Source: Rosellinia necatrix (lineage: Eukaryota > Ascomycota > Sordariomycetes > Xylariales > Xylariaceae). From it: a stretch of DNA of 64,000 nt. Both the position numbers and the translations under genes were made by a program. The stretch is from the NCBI GenBank assembly GCA_021209875.1, contig JAGYVD010000002.1, positions 1,302,001 to 1,366,000 of the forward strand. The letters run 5' to 3'. The notes under the pieces are model-generated. The model made no database searches and was not told the origin of the DNA. It was given only the letters and a program-made list of their open reading frames with translations. Positions 23,575-34,854 of the stretch are shown one piece after another (the first letter of the stretch is position 1; each line of letters begins with the position of its first letter).

Positions 23575-25021
23575 TTAGGGCTTTCTACCGCCAGGTTTTC
23601 TCCCGTTGTCCCCGTTTCTGAGCGACTTTCTAGATGTGTCCGTCTGGCGGTCTTCCTGGGGGCAGCAGCACCCGCATGGGACATCGGAAGGCAGCTTCTC
23701 GACGTAGGTCCCACGTGCTCTAGCATCGAGGCGTGCCTCCTCGATCTGACGCTGCCTATCCTGGTCTATTAGACACGCCAGCCCGGAACATTGGTCCGAA
23801 GAGGACATCCCTGCGTTGTAGCTGAGCCCGGCAGGGTTGGCAGCCCCAAGAGAAAGGGTAACAGAACGACGGGGAAAATAACTAGTACTTACTAAGATGG
23901 TAGGCATTTGTACGGTCTGTCTGCGTTACCCATTTGTAATTCATGGCGCGATCCGGATATAGATTTACGAGGTTATACAGGCCCTTGTTATCGCCTTGCT
24001 CCCTTGTCTTGACAGTGATCGGGCGGACGTGGCCGTTGTCCATGAAAACCAAGCGGCCGTCGACTATGCAAGGAAGCAGGTTGTTCTGGCGATAGTGCAC
24101 GCCTTGGAGGCCCTGGGTGCCACGAGGCAGAGATTTGCCATTAGACTCGGGAAACATATCGCGGAACTGCGATTCAATCTGCCCCCACCTCGTCCCGTTA
24201 TAATACAAGTATCTGATGAAGTCCAGCTCCTCCACCTTGTACTTGACATTGCAGTGGGTGTTCTTTTGTTGAGAATTATGTTTCCCCGTGGCCTCTTCAG
24301 ACGGGGATCGAGATGGCGGCGGGGATAGAGGTAGAGGCGGAGTTGGTGGCCGCTGCGAGTATCCCCTATAATGAAGCTCTGTGGGGTTTGGACATTGATT
24401 CGTCCCTCTGTCGGATGATGCCTTGAACTCCGGGAGGGGCGTCTTGTTTTTCTCTCTCCGAGAGCGATTCAGTTGCTCACAGATAGGATCCGCCACGAAT
24501 GATGGACTTGACCCAGTCAAGCTGGTGTTTTGTGGTTGACTGATAGAAGCCTCACGCCAAAAAGGGCTGCAATATGACATGACATCTTGACAGCTGGGTA
24601 GTGACAAACGAGCCTGTTTGTTGGCGGCATCATCGTAATTACATCTCCGCTTTAGTGATTTTCCCCTGGGCCGAGAGTAGAGAGAAACATCGGTTGGCGA
24701 AGTGCTCTCTTCGGCTGCCACATAGGGCATCGAATTTACCGACGCAGGAGATCCAGGGTATGATCCGGATCTGTAGGTGAACGAAGGTTCGGAATGTGTC
24801 CCAAATTCGTATATGAGTGAGGATTCTGGGCTCGGGTAGAAGGCTTGAGGGGATGGCACATCACTCCATGATTCCGATAGTCGTAACCGGGGATCAACAT
24901 TCCCAAACGCTTGCGAATGTTGAGTTAACGGATCCATGGGAGCCCCAACTGATCGCCTAGATCTGGGTAGCAATAACAGTCGCCCATGTTGAGGCTGTTG
25001 GACGGCCGCCGAAATAATCAT
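23575..25021 (-). CDS. Probable DNA-binding protein, fungal, unnamed
   Basis: Model complement(join(23575..23810, 23893..25021)), 454 aa; the 82-nt intron runs from a perfect GTAAGT donor to CAACGCAG. The first two thirds are Ser/Pro-rich and look disordered. The region VEELDFIRYLYYNGTRWGQI followed by a stretch with FRDMFP looks like a helix-turn-helix of Myb/SANT flavour, and a second conserved-looking block follows (YRQNNLLPCIVDGRL, NLVNLYPDRAMNYKWV). The C-terminus is short, with a Cys cluster (PCGCCCP). I cannot match it to a named regulator, so the transcription-factor role is inferred from shape only. The start is ambiguous: a Met at MDPLTQHS (24937) is also reasonable. Confidence 0.6.
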
Positions 25022-28000
25022 GCCGGACTAGAACTTAACTAATGTATGAAGATTCAAGACGGGATAATAGTGCTGGAGACTCTTTAACAATGTAAAATAG
25101 AATATGGTATGACAGACTGAAGACAAAAGACTATGTATAAACCCTGCAATGGCAACGAGGATAGGCAGATGCATGATCCGGTACACGAGAAGGCGCTCGC
25201 GACCTAATATAGATCAACGACCTAACCCTTATGGAGAAGCTCGAGGGAAGCAAGCATGTGTCATATTTTCGCAGCATTGGGGCACACAAATAGACACCCC
25301 GGGTGCCGATAGTGTGCTTGCAGCAATAACAACGACTCCCGACCCTGGGGGACCGATAGGCTTCTGCGGGCAATGATTGAACCCCTAGCCAGGGAACTGG
25401 GTGGGTTAGAGCCCGTGGCGGCGCTCTCTCTACAGGCGAACCCTGGCTTGGTACATCGAAAGGCCGTTTGGGAGGGGAGGGGGGGTTGTGTCTCGGATGG
25501 TCAGCGTGTGGCAGACGTGCAGAACAATGCCTCGTTAGTTTGGTGGCGAGTTATCTTGCGCGTTAGATGAAGCCTGAGCTGAGTGGGTTGGCACTTACGA
25601 CGGCGCAAGGGGTTCACCCGCCCATAACCAAATTAGCACGCCCTTCGCTCTCCCAATGGTAAAAGCAGAGAAGCCCGTCATCTTTGTATAACGTGGGTCG
25701 ATTGGCCGTTGACATATGTACTGGGGTAAGAAGTTCACTAGTGAGCGACTACATGTTAGACGATAACTAGCTGTTATGTATAATACGACGACCTCGGAGC
25801 CCATCGCCGCCACTCTGGCCTCCGAGGCGTCACTAACTATATTTCGATCCGTATACTGGGTACGATACCGAAGACACGGCCAGCGCGCGCTTTCTGCACA
25901 GTGCTGAGTATTCAGAATTTAGTATTCTATTCGGTATTCAGTAGAGAATCCTACGGTGCTACGCTACTTGTACTTGTTGGTTGGACACAACCAGTCTCCC
26001 GGAGCACGAACGCGGCTGCTATTGGCTGTTAATCCGGGTAATAAGACCAAAAAGGTGGCTATAATATGCAAGGTGGTGATAGCGGTGGATGGGGAGGTGG
26101 AAAAGGAGGAGACATATCCACTGACATAGGCCGAGACTGAGGTGGTGTAGTCTGCAGGAGAAAAGAATAACTGTTCGACCAGAGTGTAGGAATGTTCCTA
26201 AGGGAGAAGCACCGGCCCAAGCCATCCTATGCCAGCTGTCCGTGTCAAATAAGTGGCTGATCCCAAGTATCATAGCCGAGCGCCTAAGCGCGAGCAAACC
26301 AACAGAATGACTTAGTCAGGATGTTGGTCTATGGCGGCATCAAGGTCACAAATCCAGCCTAGCCTGATTGGCCTATCATGTCGTGGGGGGGAGGCTGCGT
26401 CTGGACTCGTGCTTGTATGCCGAGCCCAATGTCGGCCCGGTTAAATGAATTTAATGGAGAAAAAAAAAAAAAAACAACGATCGCGCTATTACCTGTAACC
26501 CATCACCCCTCGAGGCTGTGGGCGCACTACGTGTAATGTGATTGATGACATAACACCGTGCCGAATCTGAGGGGTAACGCAGAGCCCGCAAAGCCACCCA
26601 GGCCAGGCGAGGAATCCGGCTGTTGCAGAAAAACGGCATTGTAGAAAAGTAACAGACATGCCTCGAAGCGAAGGAGGCGGTGGCCGTGAGGCGTTGGTGC
26701 AGCTGCTTCATGCCCAAACTGCCCAAACTGCCCAAACTTGCAGTGGGTGTGTCGTCGACACACGCAATCTACTCGATGCACCAGCTCGTCAGCTTAGGTT
26801 TTGGACTTTTGGCTGACCGTTGTCGTATCACCTCGGAATATTTACCCGTGTTACATGAACAGGTTTCCCCAGCATCGACGTCGATAACAACATGTTCGTT
26901 CCCGGTCGAGTTCAAAAGGGTGATAGCGTCCGTCAGCCTGTGTTTCCAGCGACTTCGCCGACTCCCTAGCTACAGGACGCACAGCAGGAAGGGTCCCTCT
27001 CCGTCCAAGGGACACTACCATGTCTAGGTTTTTCTTTGTCATTTGTCTCCCTTGCCGGGTTATGCAGCGTAATTCAGCTGGCGAGTCCAGAAATGCCGGG
27101 GTTCAAGCATCAACAGGCGTTTAAAACGTCGCTTATCCGATTGGACCAGTGCTGTCTAGTTTAAAGTTGTGACTTGACTAAAGAGTAATCGGATACAGGG
27201 TTCTCCAGACTCGGAGGCGCCGTAGCTCAGCATCATATCTATACCAGCCATGCTTTTTCAACACATGTCACTCTTAGGAAGGGGGGCAGGGGGGGGTGAG
27301 CTGTGATGTATTCCGGCAAGCCTGTATTCCGGCGAGTCTTAGCACCAGATTCTGGAAATCCACCTCCGACTTGGAAATACTGTCAGTATTCTAGTGAAAC
27401 ACGTTTTGAGCGAACTTTTGGTATATCCAAGCTAATCGCAGGCTGCGCTAGCACCGAAACACACTGCTTAGTATCCCCCACAGGCTTCGAATTGATTGAC
27501 AGATCAGTTCCAGCGTCAATAGTCGCTCCGGAAGTTTAGTCATCAGCAGTGTTGTGTCTCAATTGAGAATACAAAGTCACGGTGTATCCCCCTTTTAAGT
27601 CAGTGCCCTTGGGGCTAGCCCAGTGGAGAAGACAATGTGGAGTGTCGATTGAGTATGAGTAGTGTATAGCTGCTTTAACGAAGAAGGTGATGTCGACCAA
27701 GGCACGGGAGTGCACGAGCGCTATGCCGATCACCTGAGCGGATGTAGAAAGGACGAGGAGGTCAACGGTGCCGGCATTCACTTTACTTGTAGATAACCGT
27801 TGTATGGGGAAGCATCGTAGATGAGCTGAGCTGAGCGCGGGAGCCGCCTTTACAAGAGACAAACCGTACATGCTGCATTGTACCTGAGAGAGTTGTTTAC
27901 ATAAGCCACCGCGCAAGCACCTCGGGCCAGTAGGACATACCTATGTACTGGCTACTAGGTACGGCTATATGCCTCTCTCCCAAGCGGGTATTCGAGGTGG

Positions 28001-28142
28001 CATTTGTAGGTCATAACGGAGGCTGACTGAAGTTACACAAACCAGCCTGCTCGTCGCGGTTGGTTGGATCTCAGGTACTAGCCACCTGGGCAGCCACCTT
28101 GGTAGTGGAGGCAGCCTGCAAATCCAGGGATCTTCTCGAGGA
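25022..28142. other. Long intergenic region
   Basis: 3.1 kb between two minus-strand genes, so it includes the promoter of the DNA-binding-type gene and the 3' flank of the TFC7-like gene. It holds a CCCAAACTG triple repeat at 26711-26738, a poly-A run at 26461-26474, and short ORFs without family motifs or splice logic. No gene is supported. Confidence 0.5.
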
Positions 28143-29427
28143 TTAAAGCTTGGAAATATTAGTCTTGCTGCTGAAACCATCCCCATCCTTCTCGACGGCA
28201 CTGTTGGGGTCTGATTCTAGTGTCGATAGTGGCAAGCCTTCCGGGCTAACTTCAACGAATGATTCATCACCAGAGAACCTCCTACGGTCTTGTCAGCCCG
28301 AAATCCAGAATTAGAAGAAGCAATTTGAGACGGAGAAGGATTGCTTACCATCCTCGCTCCTCACCCCCACGAAGAAAGCTACAGTCCGAGTTGCCCTCGC
28401 ACGTCCAGTGGCTGGATAGACCGAAGGAGTGTTTCCCCCAAGGATCTACTGCGAGGCGACCAAGAGGAAGTGGTCGGGAAATGAGGTGTGTACCTGCACT
28501 TGGCACCGCACCTTGCACGTCTTTGTATTTCCGTGCTTGATCCCTAGATATATCGGTGACGGTGGGGATAGAACAGTCCTGACCGCCCCCTTGCCGCCGA
28601 TAGGTACACAGCCCACACGTGAAGGCCCTAAAGTCCTCCACACTTACGTCTTCAGGTATGTTTGCGGTGAGAACCCGCCCCAAGACGATCACCACCGCTG
28701 CGTGTGTCGAAATCAATACGGCTCTCTTCCCTTCTTTATCACATTGCGCAATGATGGCCTGCATACAGGAAGCCACCCGTTGATACAACTGCGGTATCGA
28801 CTCTCCACGGCGACGAGGACCAGGCGAGGAATCATAATTCATATCAAGATTGGCGAATAGGGTATTTAGTTTATCCAGGGATGCAGATGTGGGATGCTCA
28901 AAATGTGCTTGTCCGTACCATTCACTGAGGCCCAACTCCACACGGATGCCCAATGGTGAACATGGGACGCTATTGGAAGGGGATGACTCGCTGTGCTCAG
29001 CGTTGCGCAGCGAAGTGAATGGCGAGATAGTCTGCAGGCATCTATAATAGGGGCTGGAATAAACCTGGTCTATTGGTGGATCAAGATCTACTAGATGTGC
29101 GGCCAGCTCATCGGCTTGCTCAACGCCGTGGGATGTGAGCGCCGGATCCGTCGGCAGACCTGTCGGTGATCGGAGGTAAGACGTATATGTGCCAGTGATG
29201 TGATCAATGCTCCATGACGACCGAAACTGGTAGAAAGAGTAAGCTTATGTTTTGATTAATGAATGCGCGGCGATGATTAGGAAGGCACTTCGAAACGAGG
29301 ACGGGCTGGGAAAGGACAGCGATATCTCGATCTGGAATCCAATTCTCCGAGGCTGGCTTTACTACTACCAGGGGATGTATGAAATTCTTACCCCATGGCG
29401 GACTACGTAGATGACCTCAAGGGACAT
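28143..29427 (-). CDS. Histidine phosphatase, TFC7 / phosphoglycerate mutase-like
   Basis: Model complement(join(28143..28281, 28349..29226, 29392..29427)), about 350 aa. Exon 1 is 36 nt and encodes exactly MSLEVIYVVRHG, placing the catalytic RHG motif at the end of the exon, before a 165-nt intron. Exon 2 continues FRSSWSID, then LTSHGVEQADELAAHL, VYSSPYYRCLQT and, further on, AVLISTHAAVVIVLGRVL with the second catalytic His. Its end, CEGNSDCSFLRGGEERGW, leads into the last exon (RFSGDESF). This is the layout of fungal proteins related to Tfc7, a TFIIIC subunit of the histidine phosphatase superfamily. A 45-nt in-frame GT..AG segment within exon 2 (ahead of VDPWGKH) may be an additional intron. 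Enzymatic versus RNA polymerase III role is undecided. Confidence 0.82.
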
Positions 29428-30551
29428 TTTTGGCCGATACGGCCGCTTTACACACGGGCCGCAGGAGAGAGATTGCGCGTATAATATACGATATCGTGGT
29501 AGGCCCGGCCGTGTAAAGGTTCAGGTGCCTGTTCGGGTGCCTGTTCAGGACCGAGAGCCTTGGGAAAGGGCTGGCGAATGATAACGGGCGCGAGGGTAAA
29601 GAATAATAATAGAAGGACGAGGAACACCCAGCTAGTTGAATATACATCAAGGTAGGTGTCCTGGCACTTTGCACTTTGCACTTTGCACCTTGCACTTTGC
29701 ACTTTGCACCATGTACTTTGCACTTGGCATGAAAAGTCGAGGAATAGGAGTGAATCTCGGCTTGCTACTAAGCTCAAACAGACTTGTCGACTTGGACTGA
29801 GCGATGACAATAAGAATTAGGCGTGTCCGATGTCAAGGTAGTTAGGTTGTAACGTTTGATGCTTACCGAGAGTGCGGCCTAGCCTTGAGTCAATATTGTA
29901 TATTGTTGAAGGCATTGAGCTCAAAAACCTACGACAGGCTACGAGCAATGATGGATGGAGGTATCCCGACTTGCCGAGGCATGTTAGCTTTTGGTGGATA
30001 TTCTGAAGTACCTAGGTAGCAAAACATATGGCTGTTCAAACGGCGGGCTAGTTACCTGGTGCCCGGTACCATGCAAAGGGACTTGGTAGGGATGTGCAGC
30101 ACCTAGTCGGTACCTAAGGTACCACCTAACCCAATCTGATACTACCTAGAGGGTACGTAGTGAGAAAGTAATAGCATCTGTTGTTAAGTCACGTGGCTGA
30201 TCTCGATGTCCTTACGTAGGTATTTTAGGTACCTACCTAGGTAAGTAGTTAGTTTAGGTATATAAGCACATGATATGGTACTTTGTATAGTTATGTGTAG
30301 GTAGGTAGGTAATTAATAATACCTGCTTAGATAACAACTAGTAGGTATGGAAGCTTTCACTATTCTATTACTTATAGTTATATACTATGGGTTTTGAATT
30401 TATAAGGTTGGCAAGCAAGATTTCGCTGCCATACGTTCCTCTTCATCCGCTCTCTTCTCTAACCATCGATCCGATGAAATGGGGTTTTAGGGGGTTTTTA
30501 TTGGTTCTCTCTATAGTGGGCGCCGTCTCTTCTCATTTCGCACGCAACCCC
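29428..30551. other. Intergenic
   Basis: 1.1 kb with a TTGCACT-type 7-nt tandem repeat at 29664-29726 and dense AGGTACCT/CCTAGGTA words at 30008-30330. No gene is supported. Confidence 0.5.
29664..29726 (+). repeat. 7-nt tandem repeat (CTTTGCA)
   Basis: Eight or so near-perfect heptamer copies are read directly, upstream of the TFC7-like gene. Confidence 0.85.
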
Positions 30552-30973
30552 TTAGTCGCAATCGTCGGCAGCCGCAGCAGCGTTATTACCCCCGTTTCCC
30601 CCGCGTCCCGCGTGGTGGCGCTTTTTCTGTCGAGAACGTCAGTGATGGTGCTCGAGAGTATGATGTACATGGACCAGGTACAGCCGATGGCTAGCCGATG
30701 GCTAACCGACGAGGACTTACGTTGTTGTTGCATGCGACCGCATTAGCGTTTGCGTTGGCGGCATTGTTGTTGCCGCCGCGGTTACCACCGCCGAAGAGGC
30801 TAGCGATACCGCCCCCGTTGCCGTTGCCGCCCCCGTTATCTAATAATGTCAGTGACCACGAAAAGCTGGCAAGTGTCAATGGGGGCCTTACTGGCCTGCT
30901 GCCCAGCGTGGTGCCGAGGCAGAACCATGGCGGTGGCCGAGGTAGCAAGGACAAGGATGTGCCAGAACTGCAT
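30552..30973 (-). CDS. Small secreted Gly/Asn-rich protein with repeated RHHAG motif
   Basis: Not a recognised family. Model complement(join(30552..30626, 30721..30839, 30892..30973)), 91 aa. Both introns have strong ends (GTAAGG..ATTAG, 52 nt; GTAAGT..GACAG, 94 nt) and splicing alone unites three frames into one ORF ending in TAA. The N-terminus MQFWHILVLATSATA is a convincing signal peptide. The mature part starts LPRHHAGQQ, continues as Gly/Asn/Ala-rich sequence (GGGNGNGGG, GGGNRGGNNN, ANANANA), then reaches KKRHHAGRGGNGG and ends DDCD. RHHAG occurs twice, the second time directly after a dibasic KK, so Kex2-type processing is possible. Two Cys are present in the mature part. Candidate secreted peptide precursor or wall protein; the role is unknown. 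Confidence 0.55.
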
Positions 30974-33900
30974 GTTTGCGATTTATAGACTTATGATTGG
31001 CAGTGTGGTGGTTTTGGGAGGTGGGGTGAATGTTGTGATACGCAGGTGCAACTAGACGCAATGGAAGTGTGGAAAACCAGCCACGTATTCGAAGAAAGAA
31101 AGGGAGATGGAAGGAAAGAAACGAAATGTCCCGTGAGTATGTAGGTGATGTTTGTGATGGGGAGGCCAGGACTCAGTCTCAACGAGGACGAAGAGGGCAC
31201 TTTATAGCCTAGAGCGCGGCAACAATGGCCGTGCTTGCCTTCATTCGCGACAAGGCACAAGGCACAAAACATGAGCATGTCACATCACCGGCCTTGCCCA
31301 AGGCCGAGTTGATTCATGGTGCTGGTCTTGATACGCCCTTTAGCCAGTCAGAGAAAGATGCCTGGCGTTTCAGCAGATCCGAGGCAACGTGGATCGCGAA
31401 AATCTGGGGTAGGCAGTTTCAAGGCCTTGGCCGACCAGGATCCGACCAACGTGCCTGCGATTCAAGTAGGGAATTCAAGCGCCAAAAGGCTCATTCAAGT
31501 CATCATATCGGCGTGCTAGTTTAGTAGGGTATCAGTGGCCATGATGTGGTTAGTTTATGGTGGGATGGGGAGCGGCCGGTTGCGCGTAGACGGCGATCGC
31601 AAATGTCCAATTATGGTAGCTACGCTACCTACAATACCAAAATGGCCCGAGAGGCTGGAGGATGAATATTAAATTCTTCGGGTTGTTTTTCAGTAAGGAT
31701 CTTATTCAATATACTATTTTCGCTACCCGCTGGATGGTTATATCAGTATATGAATAGTCAAGCGAGAAGAGTTCTGTGAGCACGCAATGCCTACCCGATT
31801 CGGGTACAGTATATATAATTAGTGTCTCGCTAAGCGCCAAGGAGGGTATGTACATACATGGACCCGGAGATCTCCAGGGACCTAGAAAGCTTCGCATACC
31901 ATACCTAGTAGGTAACTTAGTTACCAGCTTATGTGCTTCTATATTATCGGAAAATTCCGACAAAACATTCACCACACCTACCAATACCACACATAACCGT
32001 GTCATTTTACGCCATACAGTTCACCATTCGTGGGATACAGTTCGAATATGACAGTGGTAGGGCTTTTGATATAAACTTGCCATGTCAAAAATAAAAAGTT
32101 GAAAATCAAAATATCATAGTATTTACGAGATTCGTTGGTAGCCACAAAACTAAGTGCACAGGACCCAACAAATGCCGGCATGTATGCTACCCCTAAACCC
32201 TCCAGGTTTCATGCGAACCCCTCATGTCTCCAGACTAGCCTATCTAGAGCTTAGTCGGGAACACCGTCAACTACGCAGTACTACGTAGTTACCATGCCTT
32301 TGCATGTCTGCCTACAGTCGAGAGGTATTGACTGAAGTAACCAAATACTGCTATAAGCACTATTCATAACAGTCACTACCGCCGGAGGCAGCATAACATC
32401 ACTTCCATCGAATCTCCTCCTGAAATCGGCGGGCCTCGCCCATCCACATCCACATACTTGATACACAAGCACTAGCATGTGGATATCCCGATTCTATGTA
32501 TTCGTGGATCATGGCGCCGATCTGCAAATCCAGCAATCAGCTCCGGAGTCTCCATACTCCTGTATGTAATAATACTTCATGCAAATCTGTAACCAGGCTC
32601 CGACCAAAGCGTCAATAAACCTCCCCACCTTCCAATCTTTTTGTACACGTGTAGGCACACAGCTAAATTACCTACTTGTAAGGAGTAGTTAACCCTCGAT
32701 GCGCGTTGCGGTGTCGGCAGGGGACCCTTAGGGAAGAAATATCGAGGCCTGGCGCCATTTGGTAATAATTACTTACATTCGAAGTATGTACTTACGTACA
32801 CTAACTACCGTACTACTGTACAACCATGTTGACATTGTAGTGTATGTATGGCAAACCCCTGCAGACCCTTGTACAGCTCCTGGGTACGCCCCAGACAGCC
32901 ATACAGTAACTACCTATTCAATGACCCATATTTAAGAAGCCATGACGGAGTTGTGTCGGGTTACAAAAGGACGCTTCGAAGCAAGGGTTGCAAAACCCAC
33001 TTTCTACATACATTTATTTTGTCATCCCAACCTCAGACAATGCTGAGGCATGTGTTGCACGCGCAAAAACTCTAAATGTCCCCTTCCCTTCCTTCGTGGA
33101 AAGCGCCGTTATGGGGGCATGACGTGGATTATGAGACAGGTCCAAGCGCGAACCGGCACGTCGCATCCTCGCAAATCGGCATGATAGGCGATGGTATCAA
33201 CTTCGGCTTGACACGATCGGCCCTCTGCGTTGATATCCGTTGATGTCCGTTGATGTCCGCTGATTGCCATTGATGTCTGGACAGTACTGGGCTTATCCGA
33301 CTACGGCCGCACATTGGGTGTGGCGGGGACGGCACAGGGACGGTACAGAAACGGCACGAAGAAAAGGCCTCAGAGGTCCCATTACCACAGCCCACAGCCC
33401 GCAGTCCGGGCCATATAAGCTGGCGGGTTAAGCTCCGCCAGTACTGTGTACAAGAATATCCCTCCCTACATCGGGCGACAACAAACAGAAGCAGATATTT
33501 CTATCTAAACACATCTTTGTGCAATGGCACCAGTGGCCCTCCATGTTGTCCCAGGCACATTGGAGGCTCTGCTTAAAGCCTGAGAGAGAGCTCACTGGAG
33601 GCCGTCGAATGCCATTCGAATGGGAGGCATGTCTGGCTGCCAAACAGTTTGGCGATCTCATCCGATCCCCAATAAAACCACCGATCTAAGACATCAAGCC
33701 TGTGTCTGTGCTACTGTAGGTGAACTATGGCGTTCTCTAACCAGTCTCTGCCTCTCGTCGTTCAACAAGTCCGGAATCCCAAGTACCCAAGTTGGCAATC
33801 ACCAACTAGTCATTTAGTGTCACAAACATTGATGCAATACCCATCTCTCACCGTATCCGCCCCCTATTTTGTGTACCGTGATATGTATGGCACTTGAAGA

Positions 33901-34854
33901 AGCAAACCAGCGTCGAAGGGGCTGGGGTTGACTCGAGCGGCAGGGCGGTGGATGGCACGATGCTGCAGGGCCGTATCGTCACAATTTTAACTGTCTTGGA
34001 CCCTGAGGTTCTCAGATGCATGTTTGAAACTTTGCAATACATATGTCCTGTTCTGAGCCATGGCCCGCGCTATCCGTATGAAACCAAGCCTGCGAATAGG
34101 GGGAAAGATAGACTGGGAAACACAACACAGCGCTATAGGAAAGCCACTCTAACATGAGATGCCCGAATATAGACCGAGATCCAACATCGCGGTATGGGTG
34201 CCTCTGGGCGTCTTGGCGCGGTCTTCATAATAGCCCCTATTCGCCATCTCTACCGTTCGAAAATGATGGCAAAGCAGCAGACTGGGCGAAGACAACATGA
34301 TTGAGAAGAAAGAGTAAAGACTTCTCAAGAAGCGCGTAGGACCAACACTGTTTCGTTGTTAGGATGCAATCTCCTTGTTTTGAATAAAATATGAGAGATT
34401 GATATCTGTTTATCGTACCCGATCCAGCGTTCCTCATACACGGCCGATGAGGCTCTACCCATTGCCTTGGTAGGTACTCTACTTATTCTGCCTTAGGTAG
34501 GCGGTTGGGTAGCTCTCGATCTTGCGTTGCAATTACTCAACAAGAAATTGCCCGTTTAGGAAACTCCGCACGGACCATCCCGTCTCGAGCTGCGTCATTA
34601 GCGCATTCGTTAGGTATATGGTATGCCTCTGGATGCCCATACTATACATTTTTAGATAGCTCCTTAGATAAGGTAGGTAGGTACCTAGGTAGGTACCTAG
34701 AAGTGGCGGGACACTAGATACCTAACCTACCTAGGTACCTGGGTCCAATTCGATATGTACGTGTGGTATCGGAAATTTTACAGAAACTTTTCAAAGATAA
34801 GGTAACTCACGGTCGAGCCAGCTTGTCAAACCCACGTTCGTTGGCGAATCTGCG
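30974..34854. other. Long intergenic region
   Basis: 3.9 kb divergent spacer between the small secreted gene and MRH4. It contains a GTTGATGTCC-type tandem repeat at about 33228-33276 and palindromic AGGTACCTAGGTAGG tracts at 34668-34742 close to the MRH4 start. No gene with domain or splice support was found. Confidence 0.5.
33228..33276 (+). repeat. Imperfect tandem repeat (GTTGATGTCC)
   Basis: Four to five imperfect 11-12-nt copies are seen directly. Confidence 0.75.

Noticed and set aside
27536..27916. 126-aa minus-strand ORF
   Set aside because: No recognised motif, no splice partners and ordinary spacer composition; chance is sufficient.
31706..32005. 99-aa minus-strand ORF with a hydrophobic start
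   Set aside because: The N-terminus is only weakly signal-like, there are no motifs, repeats or splice support, and it lies in an otherwise empty spacer.
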